Source: Sandaracinobacteroides hominis
GTDB lineage: Bacteria > Pseudomonadota > Alphaproteobacteria > Sphingomonadales > Sphingomonadaceae
NCBI RefSeq assembly: GCF_016464365.1
Contig: NZ_JADCUC010000002.1
Coordinates: 364,001 to 428,000 of the forward strand
Length of the DNA: 64,000 nucleotides
Direction: 5' to 3'
Of this stretch, positions 1-8,933 are shown in pieces. The position numbers were made by a program, and so were the translations under genes. Numbering within the stretch: position 1 is the stretch's first letter; the number at the start of each line of letters is the position of its first letter. The notes below the pieces were generated by a model. The model was not told the DNA's origin and ran no database searches. It saw only the letters and a list, made by a program, of their open reading frames with translations.

Positions 1-1377
1 GACGGCGCCGTCGGCCCGGCCGATATCGCCGCCGACGGCAAGTCGCTGCTCTATGTCCGCAACATCTCCAACCGCGAGAACCAGATCTTCCGGCTGGACA
101 TCGCCAGCGGCCAATCGACCCGCATCGCCCCCGACGCACCGCCCGCCCGCTATGAATCGCCGCGCCTTCTGGGCGACAGCATCCTCGCCATCTCGGATCA
201 GGGCAGCGACACCCGCCGTCTGGTCCGCATCGATCCGGCCAGCGGCAAGCTCACGCCGCTGCTGCCGGCGCTGAACTGGGATGTGGAGGAATTCACCATC
301 TCCCCCGATGGCCGCACGCTCGCCTATGCAGTGAACGAGGACGGCTATTCCAGCATCCACCTGTTCGACGTCGGCACGGGCAAGGCGCTTGGCGCGCCCG
401 CCTTTCCGAAGGGCGTGCTGACCGGCCTCAAATTCTCGCCCGACGGCAGCAAGCTGGCGGCCGCCTTCACCAGCGCCCGATCGGCCGGCGACATCTGGTC
501 GCTCACCCTCGCCGACGACAAGGTGACGCGCTGGACCAGCTCCGAACTGGGCGAGCTGGATGCTGCGAAGCTGGCCGAACCCAGGCTCATCCGCTTCAAA
601 TCGTTCGACGGCCTCTCGGTGCCCGCCTTCGTCTATCGCCCCGCCGGCATCGCGCCCGGCGTCCGCACGCCCGTCATCATCGACATCCACGGCGGCCCCG
701 AAGCACAGACCCGACCCATCTGGAACTATGGCGCGCAATATTTCGCCGATACGCTGCAGGCGACCGTGATCCTGCCCAACGTCCGCGGCTCGGACGGCTA
801 TGGCAAACGCTACCTGAACCTCGACAACGCCGCGAAGCGCGAGGATTCGGTAAAGGATATCGGCGCCCTGCTCGATTGGGTGAAGGCGCAGCCCGACCTC
901 GATGCCGCCCGCGTCGCCGTCTATGGCCAGAGCTACGGCGGCTACATGTCGCTCGCGGTGATGACACACTATTCCGACCGGCTGGTCGGCGGCGTCGAGC
1001 GCTACGGGATCAGCGACTTCGCCTCCTTCCTCAACAACACCGAAGCCTATCGCCGCGACAACCGCCGGGCCGAATATGGCGACGAGCGCGATCCTCAGAT
1101 GCAGAAGGTGTTTGCGCGGATTTCGCCGATGGCCAACATTGCGAAGATCTCCAAGCCGATGCTGGTGATGCAGGGCGCCAATGATCCGCGCGTGCCGCAA
1201 TCGGAATCCGATCAGGTCGTCGCCAAGCTGCGCGCCAACGGGGTCGAGACCTGGTATGTCCTCTTCGCCGACGAGGGCCATGGCTTCCAGAAGAAGCCCA
1301 ACAACGATCTCCGCCGCGAGGTGGAGACGGTGTTCCTGAAGAAGCTGTTCTCAGCCGGGGAAAAGCCTAGGACGTGA
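1..1377 (+). CDS. S9 family peptidase (prolyl oligopeptidase type), 5' end missing
   Basis: C-terminal 458 codons of an S9 serine peptidase; the frame is open from base 1, so the start lies outside the window. The first part reads as WD40/TolB-like beta-propeller repeats (SPDGRTLAYAVNEDG, SPDGSKLAAAF). From about base 600 the alpha/beta-hydrolase domain begins: HGGPEAQTRP oxyanion region, nucleophile Ser in GQSYGGY (codon at 931), Asp in GANDPRV (1183) and His in DEGHGF (1279), the full catalytic triad. Such enzymes cleave short peptides after Pro or other residues and are often secreted in sphingomonads. Substrate is unknown. The stop codon lies inside the left arm of the inverted-repeat element that follows. 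Confidence 0.93.
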   Translation, partial: DGAVGPADIAADGKSLLYVRNISNRENQIFRLDIASGQSTRIAPDAPPARYESPRLLGDSILAISDQGSDTRRLVRIDPASGKLTPLLPALNWDVEEFTISPDGRTLAYAVNEDGYSSIHLFDVGTGKALGAPAFPKGVLTGLKFSPDGSKLAAAFTSARSAGDIWSLTLADDKVTRWTSSELGELDAAKLAEPRLIRFKSFDGLSVPAFVYRPAGIAPGVRTPVIIDIHGGPEAQTRPIWNYGAQYFADTLQATVILPNVRGSDGYGKRYLNLDNAAKREDSVKDIGALLDWVKAQPDLDAARVAVYGQSYGGYMSLAVMTHYSDRLVGGVERYGISDFASFLNNTEAYRRDNRRAEYGDERDPQMQKVFARISPMANIAKISKPMLVMQGANDPRVPQSESDQVVAKLRANGVETWYVLFADEGHGFQKKPNNDLRREVETVFLKKLFSAGEKPRT

Positions 1378-1637
1378 ACCCCTAAACGGAAGGCGTTTTG
1401 ATGGGTCAGGCAGGCGAAATCGGCGTTGGCGACGGCCGAAAGCGGGGCTTTGCCCCCCGGTGAGGACGGCGACGGCGTTGATTTCGCCTGCCTGACCCAC
1501 CGGAGGCGCGGTTTTCAGACCCGATCCAGCGCTCGCTGCGCTTGCCAGCTACCTGCAGGTAGCCGGTCTGCGCTTGCTCGCTCGTCTCGGGGCTGAAAAC
1601 CGCGTCAAAATGCCTTCCGTTTAGGGGTTCACGTCCT
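1369..1637. repeat. Three-armed inverted-repeat element between convergent genes
   Basis: Outer arms 1369-1401 and 1605-1637 are 33-bp reverse complements with one mismatch. Inside them lie two separate inverted repeats: 1403-1421 with 1480-1498 (19 bp, perfect) and 1507-1518 with 1593-1604 (12 bp, perfect). The second arm also contains the palindrome gctacctgcaggtagc. As single strand the whole would fold into a three-way junction. It includes the stop codon of the S9 peptidase and ends two bases before the stop codon of the opposing small gene. It could be a bidirectional terminator, a MITE or a REP-like element; no transposase is adjacent. Confidence 0.85.
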
Positions 1638-1639
1638 GC

Positions 1640-1843
1640 TCAATAGTCCCACATGTCCCGGCTGTCTTCCGGCGCAGGCTCCGCGCCCAGAATGGCGGTC
1701 GCCGCCAGCATCACGCCAAGCGCCGCCCAATGGACAAGCGTGCCGCCGAGCACGCCGAGCGAGACCTTCGCCCGGTGCCAGGCGCGCAAGATATCGTGTG
1801 GAACTGCCGGGTCTGCCACCGGGGCCTGAAATATCGAAGCCAT
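1640..1843 (-). CDS. Small single-pass membrane protein, unknown function
   Basis: 67 codons. One clear hydrophobic stretch at about residues 32-53 (GGTLVHWAALGVMLAATAILG), a charged C-terminus ending DSRDMWDY and a Pro-rich N-terminus. A GGGGA-like ribosome site lies about 8 nt before the ATG on the minus strand. I do not recognise the family. It is convergent with the S9 peptidase, with the three-armed repeat between the two stops, and sits downstream of radC on the same strand with a gap of about 140 bp. It could be a real small protein or a chance frame; the hydrophobic segment and plausible ribosome site favour a gene. Confidence 0.5.
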   Translation of the reverse strand: MASIFQAPVADPAVPHDILRAWHRAKVSLGVLGGTLVHWAALGVMLAATAILGAEPAPEDSRDMWDY

Positions 1844-1968
1844 GTTGCCGTCCCCAAATATGGTTATCGTTGGTATTTTTACTGTCCGATCCGGCGAGGG
1901 AGCCGGAACGTCCTTAACCCATAAACCATGTTTGGCTTCGCAACCGTAAACCTTGGTTACATCGCGCC

Positions 1969-1984
1969 AGGACGTTCACGTCCT
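1969..1984. repeat. 16-bp palindrome at the radC stop, sharing the end sequence of the three-armed repeat
   Basis: aggacgttcacgtcct has 7-bp perfect arms and overlaps the radC stop codon. Read on the minus strand, the 13-mer ctaggacgtgaac (1974-1986) is identical to 1367-1379 at the end of the S9 gene. The 11-mer aggacgtgaac also forms both tips of the element at 1369-1637. Confidence 0.7.
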
Positions 1985-2702
1985 AGATAAGCCCCTCGGC
2001 ACGCAGGCTTTTGTGGCCGGTGCGCGCAATCACCAGATGGTCGTGCAGCGCGATGCCAAGCGGCCTTGCCGCATCGGCGATCAGGCGGGTCAGCTGCACA
2101 TCGTCGCGGCTGGGGGTCGGGTCGCCCGCGGGATGGTTGTGCACCAGGATCACCGCGCTTGCCTGCAGCTCCATCGCCCGCTTCACGATCTCGCGCGGAT
2201 AGGCGGGTGCCTGGTTCACCGTGCCCTCGCCGAACTTTTCGTCGCGGATCAGATGGTTCCTGTTGTCCAGGAACAGGACGCGAAACTCCTCGGTCAGCTC
2301 ATGGGCGAGGCGGGCGTGCAGATAGTCGGTGACCGCGTCAAAGCTGGCGAGCACGGGCCGGTCCAGCGCCTTGCGCTGCAGCTGGCGGACGGACAACGCC
2401 TCCACGAACTTCAGCGCCGCGGCAACCGTTTCGCCCACGCCCTTCACCCGCATCAGCTCGCCCGGAGACGCGGCGACAACGGTCGGCAGATCGCCGAACT
2501 GCGCCAGCAGCTCCTTCGCCAGCGGCTTCACATCCTGCCGGGGAATGGCAAGCGCCAGGCAATATTCCAGCAGCTCATAATCGTGGAAACCGTCCGCCCC
2601 GCCTTCCAGCAATCGCTGGCGCATGCGGTCGCGATGCCCGCTCTTGCGGGCGGGATCGGCGTCATAGGCAAGCGTAGGTTCGCGAACCTGCCTAGGCGGC
2701 AT
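1983..2702 (-). CDS. radC: RadC-family JAMM/MPN+ protein
   Basis: 239 aa, the usual RadC length. The N-terminal half carries a helix-hairpin-helix region (GELMRVKGVGETVAAALK). The C-terminal MPN+ domain has the complete metal motif H188-x-H190-x7-S198-x2-D201 in HNHPAGDPTPSRDD. The family was once linked to recombination repair and its true role is unsettled; the metal motif predicts a zinc-dependent isopeptidase or hydrolase fold. The ATG at 2702 overlaps the end of map by 11 bp, so the two are probably translated from one message (map first). The ORF ends inside the small palindrome 1969-1984. Confidence 0.93.
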   Translation of the reverse strand: MPPRQVREPTLAYDADPARKSGHRDRMRQRLLEGGADGFHDYELLEYCLALAIPRQDVKPLAKELLAQFGDLPTVVAASPGELMRVKGVGETVAAALKFVEALSVRQLQRKALDRPVLASFDAVTDYLHARLAHELTEEFRVLFLDNRNHLIRDEKFGEGTVNQAPAYPREIVKRAMELQASAVILVHNHPAGDPTPSRDDVQLTRLIADAARPLGIALHDHLVIARTGHKSLRAEGLI

Positions 2703-3498
2703 AGGGCGGCTGGTTGAGGCCCTGCGGCGACAGGGTGAAGATCTCGCAGCCGGTCTCGGTGATCCCGATCGAATGTTCGAACTGCGCCGACAGCGAGCGG
2801 TCGCGCGTCACTGCCGTCCAGCCGTCGTCGAGGATGCGGGCATCCGCGCGGCCCAGGTTCAGCATCGGCTCGATGGTAAAGAACATGCCGGGCTTCAGCT
2901 CCGGCCCTTCGCCGGGCCGACCGGCGTGCACGATGTTGGGCGCCATGTGGAAGCGCCGGCCCAGCCCATGGCCGCAGAAATCGCGCACCACGGAAAGGCG
3001 GTTCTTCTCGGCCAGCTTCTGGATGGCATGGCCGATGTCGCCCACCGTGTTGCCGGGCTTCGCCTGCTCGATCCCCAGCATCATCGCCTCATAGGTGAGG
3101 TCGACCAGCCGGCGCGCCTTCAGCGGCGGTTCGCCGGCGAAATACATGCGGCTGGTGTCGCCATGCCAGCCGTTCAGCACCACGGTCACGTCGATGTTGA
3201 CGATGTCGCCCTCCTGCAAGGGCTTGTGGCTGGGGATGCCGTGGCAGATCACATGGTTGATGCTGGTGCACAGCGCATGGGAATAGCCGCGATAGAAGAT
3301 GGTGGCGGAAACGCCGCCGGCAGCGACGACGAAATCATAGGCCAGCCTGTCCAGCGCCAGCGTGGAAACGCCCGGCTTCACATGCGCCGCAAGCATGTCG
3401 AGCACTTGTGCCGCAAGGCGGCCGGCCGCGCGCATGCCTTCAAAGCCGGCGGCGTCGTTCAGCACGATGGTGCGGTCGTCCAGATCAAGATCGGTCAT
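2692..3498 (-). CDS. map: Type I methionine aminopeptidase
   Basis: 268 aa. It removes the initiator Met from nascent proteins. All five metal ligands are visible: D103 (NIDV), D114 (WHGDTSRMY), H177 (GHGLG), E210 (FTIEPML) and E241 (QFEHSIG), plus the catalytic His in CHGIPS (H86). There is no N-terminal zinc-finger extension, as expected of the bacterial type I enzyme. It heads a two-gene minus-strand unit with radC (11-bp overlap) and diverges from the MoCF gene at 3556 across 57 bp, which must hold both promoters. Confidence 0.97.
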   Translation of the reverse strand: MTDLDLDDRTIVLNDAAGFEGMRAAGRLAAQVLDMLAAHVKPGVSTLALDRLAYDFVVAAGGVSATIFYRGYSHALCTSINHVICHGIPSHKPLQEGDIVNIDVTVVLNGWHGDTSRMYFAGEPPLKARRLVDLTYEAMMLGIEQAKPGNTVGDIGHAIQKLAEKNRLSVVRDFCGHGLGRRFHMAPNIVHAGRPGEGPELKPGMFFTIEPMLNLGRADARILDDGWTAVTRDRSLSAQFEHSIGITETGCEIFTLSPQGLNQPPYAA

Positions 3499-3555
3499 GG
3501 CAGGGATTCCTCAAGCCTTATGGATTTAGGAGCCCGCGTGCGTTAGGGCAATGGC

Positions 3556-4326
3556 ATGTCGTCTTCCGAGAAGAATGGGCCCGAGAAGATCTGGACCGCC
3601 GCGCTGATCGTCATCGGCGACGAGATCCTGTCCGGGCGTACGCAGGATGCAAACCTCGCCTATCTCGCCCGCTGGCTGAACGTGCAGGGTATCCGCCTGA
3701 AAGAGGCCCGCGTCGTCCCCGACGAGATGGACAGGATCGGCGAAGCGGTGAACGCCTGCCTCGACGCCCACGACTATGTCTTCACCACCGGCGGCATCGG
3801 CCCCACGCACGACGATATCACCGTCGACGCGGTGGCGGCGGCGCTGGGCGTCGGCGTCGTGCACCATCCGGATGCCGTGGCGCTGCTGACCCGCTATTAT
3901 GGCGACCGCATCACCGAGGCACGGCTGCGCATGGCGCGCGTGCCCGAAGGCGCCGAGCTGATCGAAAATCCGGAAACCGGCGCCCCGGGCATCCGCATCG
4001 GCCGCCTTTTCATCATGGCCGGCGTTCCGAAGATCACCCAGGGCATGCTGCGCGGGCTGGACGGCAAGCTCGCCGGCGGCCGGCCGGTGATGTCGCGCGC
4101 GGTGGGCGCCTGGGCGCAGGAAAGCGCCGTCGCCGATCTGCTGGCACGCGTCCAGGACAGCCATGAAGGTGTGCAGGTCGGCTCCTACCCGTTCTGGCGG
4201 GAAGGGAAGGGCGGCGCCAACTTCGTGCTGAGGTCCGTGGATGAAGCGCGGCTGGCCGAGGCGGTCGCCGCCTTGAAGGCGGGACTTGAAGCAGACGGGA
4301 TAACCGCACAGGAGGGGGAAATATGA
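3556..4326 (+). CDS. Molybdopterin-binding (MoCF/CinA N-terminal-like) domain protein
   Basis: 256 aa. The N-terminus shows the MoCF_biosynth fold: VIGDEILSGRTQDANL, then FTTGGIGPTHDDITVDAVA and later MAGVPKI, all typical of the CinA N-terminal (COG1058) domain. There is no CinA amidase domain here; a stand-alone CinA C-terminal domain is encoded at 14296-14793. COG1058 proteins include ADP-ribose pyrophosphatases, but activity cannot be set from sequence alone. It starts the long plus-strand run; its stop overlaps the ATG of the next gene (ATGA at 4323). Confidence 0.9.
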   Translation: MSSSEKNGPEKIWTAALIVIGDEILSGRTQDANLAYLARWLNVQGIRLKEARVVPDEMDRIGEAVNACLDAHDYVFTTGGIGPTHDDITVDAVAAALGVGVVHHPDAVALLTRYYGDRITEARLRMARVPEGAELIENPETGAPGIRIGRLFIMAGVPKITQGMLRGLDGKLAGGRPVMSRAVGAWAQESAVADLLARVQDSHEGVQVGSYPFWREGKGGANFVLRSVDEARLAEAVAALKAGLEADGITAQEGEI

Positions 4327-4655
4327 ACATGTTCAAGACCGTATTGCTGGTCGTGCTGGCGACGGTGCTGACGCTGTTCTGCGTCAGCAACAACAGTTTC
4401 GTGCCGGTGAACATGGGCTTCCAGCTGTTCAACGTCTGGCTGCCGCTGCTGGTGCTGGTGTCGTTCGCGCTCGGCTTCATCCCGGTGTGGGCATGGCTCT
4501 CGACAGACCGGCTGATGCTCCGCCGCAAGGTCGCGAAGCTGGAGGCCACGCTGGGCCGCACCGAAACCGACCTGGAGCAGGCCAAAGTAGAGCTGCTGCG
4601 CCCGCCCGCGCCGCAGCCGCAAGTCGTGCCGCAGCCGGCACCACCCGGCGCCTGA
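4323..4655 (+). CDS. LapA/DUF1049-type inner-membrane protein
   Basis: 110 aa with two membrane segments, about residues 5-20 and 37-60, joined by the short loop SNNSFVPVNMGFQLFNVW. This is the pattern of the lipopolysaccharide-assembly LapA (DUF1049) family. A charged coiled-coil-like stretch follows (RRKVAKLEATLGRTETDLEQ), then a Pro-rich tail. LapA in E. coli works in LPS quality control with LapB; no LapB is nearby. The ATG overlaps the preceding stop and pyrF begins 1 nt after its own stop, so the three are co-translated. Confidence 0.8.
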   Translation: MNMFKTVLLVVLATVLTLFCVSNNSFVPVNMGFQLFNVWLPLLVLVSFALGFIPVWAWLSTDRLMLRRKVAKLEATLGRTETDLEQAKVELLRPPAPQPQVVPQPAPPGA

Positions 4656-4656
4656 C

Positions 4657-5334
4657 ATGGCCGCCAACCCCATCTATGTCGGTCTGGACACGCCGGACCT
4701 CGACCATGCCGAGGCACTCGCCCGGGCGGTGAAGCCGCATGTCGGCGGGCTGAAGCTCGGGCTGGAATTCTTCATGCGCAACGGTCCGGATGGCGTCCGC
4801 CGCATGGGGCGCGTGGGGCTGCCGATCTTCCTGGACCTGAAGCTGCACGACATTCCCAACACGGTCGCCGGCGCGCTGAAATCGCTGTCGGTGCTCGATC
4901 TTGCCATCGTCAACGTCCACGCCGGCGGCGGGCTGACGATGATGCAGGCCGCCGCCGGCGTGCGGCCACCGGGCGCCAGGCTGGTCGCGGTGACGGTGCT
5001 CACCAGCATGGACGAGGCCGATCTCTGCGGCATCGGCGTGTTCGGCAACCCGTCGGATCAGGTGCTTCGGCTGGCGGCGCTGACGCGAGAGGCGGGGCTG
5101 GATGGAGTCGTCTGCTCCGCGCATGAAGTGGCAGGCGTGAAAAAGGAATGGACCGACGGGTTGTTCGTCATCCCCGGCATCCGCCCGGCCGGCTCCGATC
5201 TTGGCGACCAGAAGCGGGTGATGACGCCGCACAGCGCCCTGATGGCGGGTGCCGGCGTGCTGGTGATAGGCCGCCCCATCACCGCAGCGGAAAATCCGGC
5301 GGAAGCGGCGGCGGCGATTGCCGCCACCCTCTGA
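4657..5334 (+). CDS. pyrF: Orotidine 5'-phosphate decarboxylase
   Basis: 225 aa. Last step of UMP synthesis: decarboxylation of OMP. The signature FLDLKLHDIPNTV holds the catalytic D60-x-K62 and D65. The N-terminal GLDTP and the C-terminal phosphate-binding GVLVIGRPIT are typical of the TIM barrel. Length is as usual for bacterial PyrF. It lies between the LapA-like gene (1-nt gap) and trpF (11-nt gap), the arrangement found in sphingomonads. Confidence 0.97.
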   Translation: MAANPIYVGLDTPDLDHAEALARAVKPHVGGLKLGLEFFMRNGPDGVRRMGRVGLPIFLDLKLHDIPNTVAGALKSLSVLDLAIVNVHAGGGLTMMQAAAGVRPPGARLVAVTVLTSMDEADLCGIGVFGNPSDQVLRLAALTREAGLDGVVCSAHEVAGVKKEWTDGLFVIPGIRPAGSDLGDQKRVMTPHSALMAGAGVLVIGRPITAAENPAEAAAAIAATL

Positions 5335-5345
5335 GGCGGCCTGAG

Positions 5346-5984
5346 ATGCGTTCGAAGGTGAAAATCTGCGGCATCACCACGCCCGAGGCGCTGGTGGCGG
5401 CGCTTTCGGCAGGCGCCGATGCGGCAGGATTCGTATTTTTCCCCCCCAGCCCGCGGGCACTGCTGCCCGACCAGGCGCAAGGGCTGGCAGCGCGCGCGCC
5501 GCACCTGCTCAAGGTCGGGCTGTTCGTCGATGCCGACGACGCGCTGCTGGAGGATGCCGTGGCGGCCGGACAGCTCGGCGCCCTTCAGCTGCAGGGTTCG
5601 GAAGGCCCGGCACGGGTGGCCGAACTGAAGGCCCGCTTCGGGCTTCCGGTCTGGAAGGCGGTCGGCGTGAAGGCCGCCGCGGATATCCGCGCCGCAGAGC
5701 GTGCGTTCGGCGGCGCAGACCTGCTGCTGCTGGATGCAAAGCCGCCTGAGGGCTCCTCCCTGCCGGGTGGCAATGGCCTGCGCTTCGACTGGCGGATTCT
5801 GCTGGAGGCCAGGCCGGCGATGGCGTGGGGTCTGGCCGGCGGGCTGACGGCAGAGACGGTGGCCGAAGCGATCGCGCGCACCGGCGCACCGCTCGTCGAT
5901 GTCTCATCCGGCGTGGAGGACGCGCCGGGCGTCAAGAACCTTGCAAAGATCGCCGCTTTCGTGGAAGCCGCGCGGCGTGCCTGA
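5346..5984 (+). CDS. trpF: Phosphoribosylanthranilate isomerase
   Basis: 212 aa from the ATG at 5346. Converts N-(5'-phosphoribosyl)anthranilate to CdRP in tryptophan synthesis. The N-terminus [10 protein letters not shown] carries the catalytic Cys, and FVDA plus LLLDAKPP carry the acid region; [11 protein letters not shown] and [15 protein letters not shown] bind phosphate. The frame is open further upstream, but the conserved N-terminus and the pyrF stop fix this start. It overlaps trpB by 8 bp. Confidence 0.97.
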   Translation: MRSKVKICGITTPEALVAALSAGADAAGFVFFPPSPRALLPDQAQGLAARAPHLLKVGLFVDADDALLEDAVAAGQLGALQLQGSEGPARVAELKARFGLPVWKAVGVKAAADIRAAERAFGGADLLLLDAKPPEGSSLPGGNGLRFDWRILLEARPAMAWGLAGGLTAETVAEAIARTGAPLVDVSSGVEDAPGVKNLAKIAAFVEAARRA

Positions 5985-7230
5985 ACACCTGACCAAACCG
6001 TCCAGCCTGCGGACCGACCCCGACGCAACGGCGACAAGTCTGCGCGTCGGTCCCGACGCCAGGGGCCATTTCGGCGCCTTCGGCGGCCGCTATGTCGCCG
6101 AAACGCTGATGCCGCTGATTCTCGATCTGGAGCGGGAGTATATCGCCGCAAAGGCCGATCCGGCCTTCCGCGCCGAGCTGGACTATCTGCTGAAACATTA
6201 TGTCGGCCGGCCCAGCCCGCTCTATTTCGCGGAGCCGCTGACGAGGCATCTGGGCGGCGCCAAAATCTACCTGAAGCGCGAAGAGCTCAACCACACCGGC
6301 GCGCACAAGATCAACAACTGCATCGGCCAGATCCTGCTGGCAAAGCGGATGGGCAAGACGCGGATCATCGCCGAAACCGGCGCCGGCCAGCATGGCGTGG
6401 CGACGGCGACGGTGGCGGCGCGCTTTGGCCTGCCCTGCACCATCTTCATGGGCGCCCGCGACATAGAGCGGCAAATGCCGAACGTCTTCCGCATGCGGCT
6501 GCTGGGCGCCGAAGTGCGCAGCGTCACCTCCGGCTCGCAGACGCTGAAGGACGCGATGAACGAGGCGCTGCGCGACTGGGTCACCAACGTGCACGATACC
6601 TTCTATATCATCGGCACGGTGGCCGGACCGCACCCCTATCCGGAGCTGGTGCGCGATTTCCAGAACGTGATCGGCGAAGAGGCAAAGGCGCAGCTGTTCG
6701 AGGCCGAGGGCCGCCTGCCCGACGTCGCTGTCGCGGCTGTCGGCGGCGGCTCCAACGCCATCGGCCTGTTCCACCCCTTCCTCGACGATCCCGTCGAACT
6801 GGTCGGTATCGAGGCGGCCGGCCACGGGCTGGACACCGAAGCCCACGCCGCAAGCCTCGCCGGCGGCCGCTCCGGCGTCCTGCACGGCAACAAGACCTTT
6901 CTGCTGCAGGATGCCGATGGCCAGATCACCGAGGCCCACTCGATTTCCGCCGGCCTCGATTACCCCGGCATCGGCCCCGAGCACGCCTGGCTGCATTCCA
7001 TCGGCCGCGTCCGCTATGAAGGCATCACCGACGCCGAGGCGCTGGAGGCGTTCCAGCTGCTGGCAAAGGTGGAGGGCATCATCCCGGCGCTCGAAACCGC
7101 GCACGCGCTGGCCTGGGTGACGAAGGCAGCGCCGACGATGGCCGCCGACAGGATCATTCTCGTCAACCTCTCCGGACGCGGCGACAAGGACATCTTCGCC
7201 GTCGCCAGGGAACTGGGGGCGGAACTGTGA
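5977..7230 (+). CDS. trpB: Tryptophan synthase beta chain
   Basis: 417 aa from a GTG at 5977. Condenses indole with serine using PLP. The PLP lysine is K111 in [29 protein letters not shown] (phosphate loop) and the C-terminal LSGRGDKD are conserved. The frame stays open upstream to about 5899, but that part overlaps trpF and does not look like TrpB. The GTG gives the usual length and an 8-bp overlap with trpF. Ends in a GTGA overlap with trpA. It carries an N-terminal extension of about 30 residues before [10 protein letters not shown]. Confidence 0.96.
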   Translation: MPEHLTKPSSLRTDPDATATSLRVGPDARGHFGAFGGRYVAETLMPLILDLEREYIAAKADPAFRAELDYLLKHYVGRPSPLYFAEPLTRHLGGAKIYLKREELNHTGAHKINNCIGQILLAKRMGKTRIIAETGAGQHGVATATVAARFGLPCTIFMGARDIERQMPNVFRMRLLGAEVRSVTSGSQTLKDAMNEALRDWVTNVHDTFYIIGTVAGPHPYPELVRDFQNVIGEEAKAQLFEAEGRLPDVAVAAVGGGSNAIGLFHPFLDDPVELVGIEAAGHGLDTEAHAASLAGGRSGVLHGNKTFLLQDADGQITEAHSISAGLDYPGIGPEHAWLHSIGRVRYEGITDAEALEAFQLLAKVEGIIPALETAHALAWVTKAAPTMAADRIILVNLSGRGDKDIFAVARELGAEL

Positions 7231-8048
7231 CGGACCGCATCGCCGATCGCTTCGCCTCGCTCGACCGTTCAGCGCTCGTCACCTTCGTCTGCGGCGGCGA
7301 TCCGAACCCGGAACTCACGGCTCCCATCCTGCACGCGCTGGTAAGGGGCGGCGCCGACCTGATCGAGATCGGCATGCCGTTCACCGATCCGATGGCCGAC
7401 GGCCCCGCCATCCAGCAGGGCAATATCCGGGCTCTGGAGGCGGGCATCTCACTGAAGAAACTGCTGGAGATCGTCCGCGACTTCCGCACGCAAGACAGTG
7501 CCACGCCGCTGGTGCTGATGGGCTATCTGAACCCGCTGCTGGCCCACGGCGCCGATTTCGGCCGCGACGCGACAGCCGCCGGCCTCGACGGCCTTATCAT
7601 CGTCGACCTGCCACCGGAAGAAGCCGGCGAACTCGAGCTGGGCGGCCTGCACCTCATCCGGCTGGCAACGCCCACCACCGACGACAGGCGCCTTCCCGCC
7701 GTGCTCGATGGCGCCTCCGGCTTCCTCTATTATGTCGCAGTGGCGGGCATCACCGGACAGAACAGCGCCGCCGCCGCCGACATAGAGGCGGCGGTCAGGC
7801 GGCTGAAGGCGGCGACCACGCTGCCGGTCGCCGTCGGCTTCGGCGTGAAAACCCCCGCACAGGCCGCCGACATCGCCCGCCACGCCGATGCCGTGGTGGT
7901 GGGCTCGGCCATCGTCGACCTCATCGGCAACGCGCATGGCCGCAAATCCAACGATATCCCGGGCGAAGTGGAGCAGTTCGTCTCGACGCTTTCGCAGGCC
8001 GTCCGGACAGCAAGACCGGAGGCTGTCTTGACGGAGATTGGCGCATGA
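7227..8048 (+). CDS. trpA: Tryptophan synthase alpha chain
   Basis: 273 aa from GTG 7227 (GTGA overlap with trpB). Cleaves indole-3-glycerol phosphate and channels indole to TrpB. E47 in LIEIGMPF matches the catalytic Glu and D58 in [10 protein letters not shown] the catalytic Asp. The IGMPFTDP motif differs slightly from the common LGVPFSDP. The loop YVAVAGITG and VGFGVKTP are conserved. Ends in an ATGA overlap with accD, so fatty-acid and tryptophan genes are translationally coupled here. Confidence 0.97.
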   Translation: MTDRIADRFASLDRSALVTFVCGGDPNPELTAPILHALVRGGADLIEIGMPFTDPMADGPAIQQGNIRALEAGISLKKLLEIVRDFRTQDSATPLVLMGYLNPLLAHGADFGRDATAAGLDGLIIVDLPPEEAGELELGGLHLIRLATPTTDDRRLPAVLDGASGFLYYVAVAGITGQNSAAAADIEAAVRRLKAATTLPVAVGFGVKTPAQAADIARHADAVVVGSAIVDLIGNAHGRKSNDIPGEVEQFVSTLSQAVRTARPEAVLTEIGA

Positions 8049-8893
8049 GCTGGCTCACAAGATCCCGCCAGCGGCTGACGGGCTTCATCCAGCGACGCGA
8101 GACACCCGACAATCTGTGGACCAAGTGCAAGAGCTGCGGCGCCATGCTCTACACCAAGGAGTTCGAGGCCAATCTCTCGGTCTGCCCCGAATGCGGCCAC
8201 CACGAGCGCATCCGCGCCACCCGCCGCTTCGAGCTGTTGTTCGACCATGGCCAGTATGCGCGCATCGCCGTGTCGCCGCCGCCGGAAGATCCGCTGAAGT
8301 TCCGTGACCAGAAGCGCTATCCCGATCGTCTGAAGGCCGCCCGCGCCGCCACCGGCGAGCAGGATGCCATGCTGCTGGCAAAGGGCGAGATCGGCGGCAA
8401 CACCGCCGTCGTCGGCGTGCAGGATTTCGCCTTCATGGGTGGCTCGATGGGCATCGCCGTCGGCGCCGCCTTCGTCACCGGCGCCCGCGCCGCCATCGCC
8501 GCGCATTGCCCGTTCGTGATGGTAACCGCCGCCGGCGGCGCACGGATGCAGGAAGGCATCCTGTCGCTGATGCAGATGCCGGCGACGACGGTCGCCATCG
8601 AGGAGCTGAAGGAAGCCCGGCTTCCCTACATCGTGCTGCTCACCGATCCTACGACCGGCGGCGTCACCGCCAGCTATGCCATGCTGGGCGACGTCCATAT
8701 CTCCGAACCGAACGCGCTGATCGGTTTCGCAGGCGCCCGGGTGATCGAATCGACCATCCGCGAAAAGCTGCCCGAAGGCTTCCAGCGGGCGGAATATCTG
8801 CTGGAACATGGCATGGTGGACATGGTCGTCCACCGGCGCGACCTCGCGGCAACGCTGGGCCGGTTGATCGGCCTGCTGATGCAGAAAGCCTGA
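8045..8893 (+). CDS. accD: Acetyl-CoA carboxylase carboxyltransferase subunit beta
   Basis: 282 aa. Transfers carboxyl from carboxybiotin to acetyl-CoA, giving malonyl-CoA, with AccA. The N-terminal zinc ribbon is complete: C28-x2-C31 (CKSCG) and C47-x2-C50 (CPECG). The crotonase-like domain shows [23 protein letters not shown] and [14 protein letters not shown]. Start ATG overlaps the trpA stop. folC follows after 40 bp, the usual order in alphaproteobacteria. Confidence 0.97.
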   Translation: MSWLTRSRQRLTGFIQRRETPDNLWTKCKSCGAMLYTKEFEANLSVCPECGHHERIRATRRFELLFDHGQYARIAVSPPPEDPLKFRDQKRYPDRLKAARAATGEQDAMLLAKGEIGGNTAVVGVQDFAFMGGSMGIAVGAAFVTGARAAIAAHCPFVMVTAAGGARMQEGILSLMQMPATTVAIEELKEARLPYIVLLTDPTTGGVTASYAMLGDVHISEPNALIGFAGARVIESTIREKLPEGFQRAEYLLEHGMVDMVVHRRDLAATLGRLIGLLMQKA

Positions 8894-8933
8894 GGATGCG
8901 CCCGCATCCGGAAAAAGAAGGTAAAACGTCCGC

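Noticed and set aside
5899-5976. Possible 26-codon N-terminal extension of trpB
   Set aside because: It overlaps trpF deeply and reads Arg/Pro-rich; the GTG at 5977 gives a normal TrpB.
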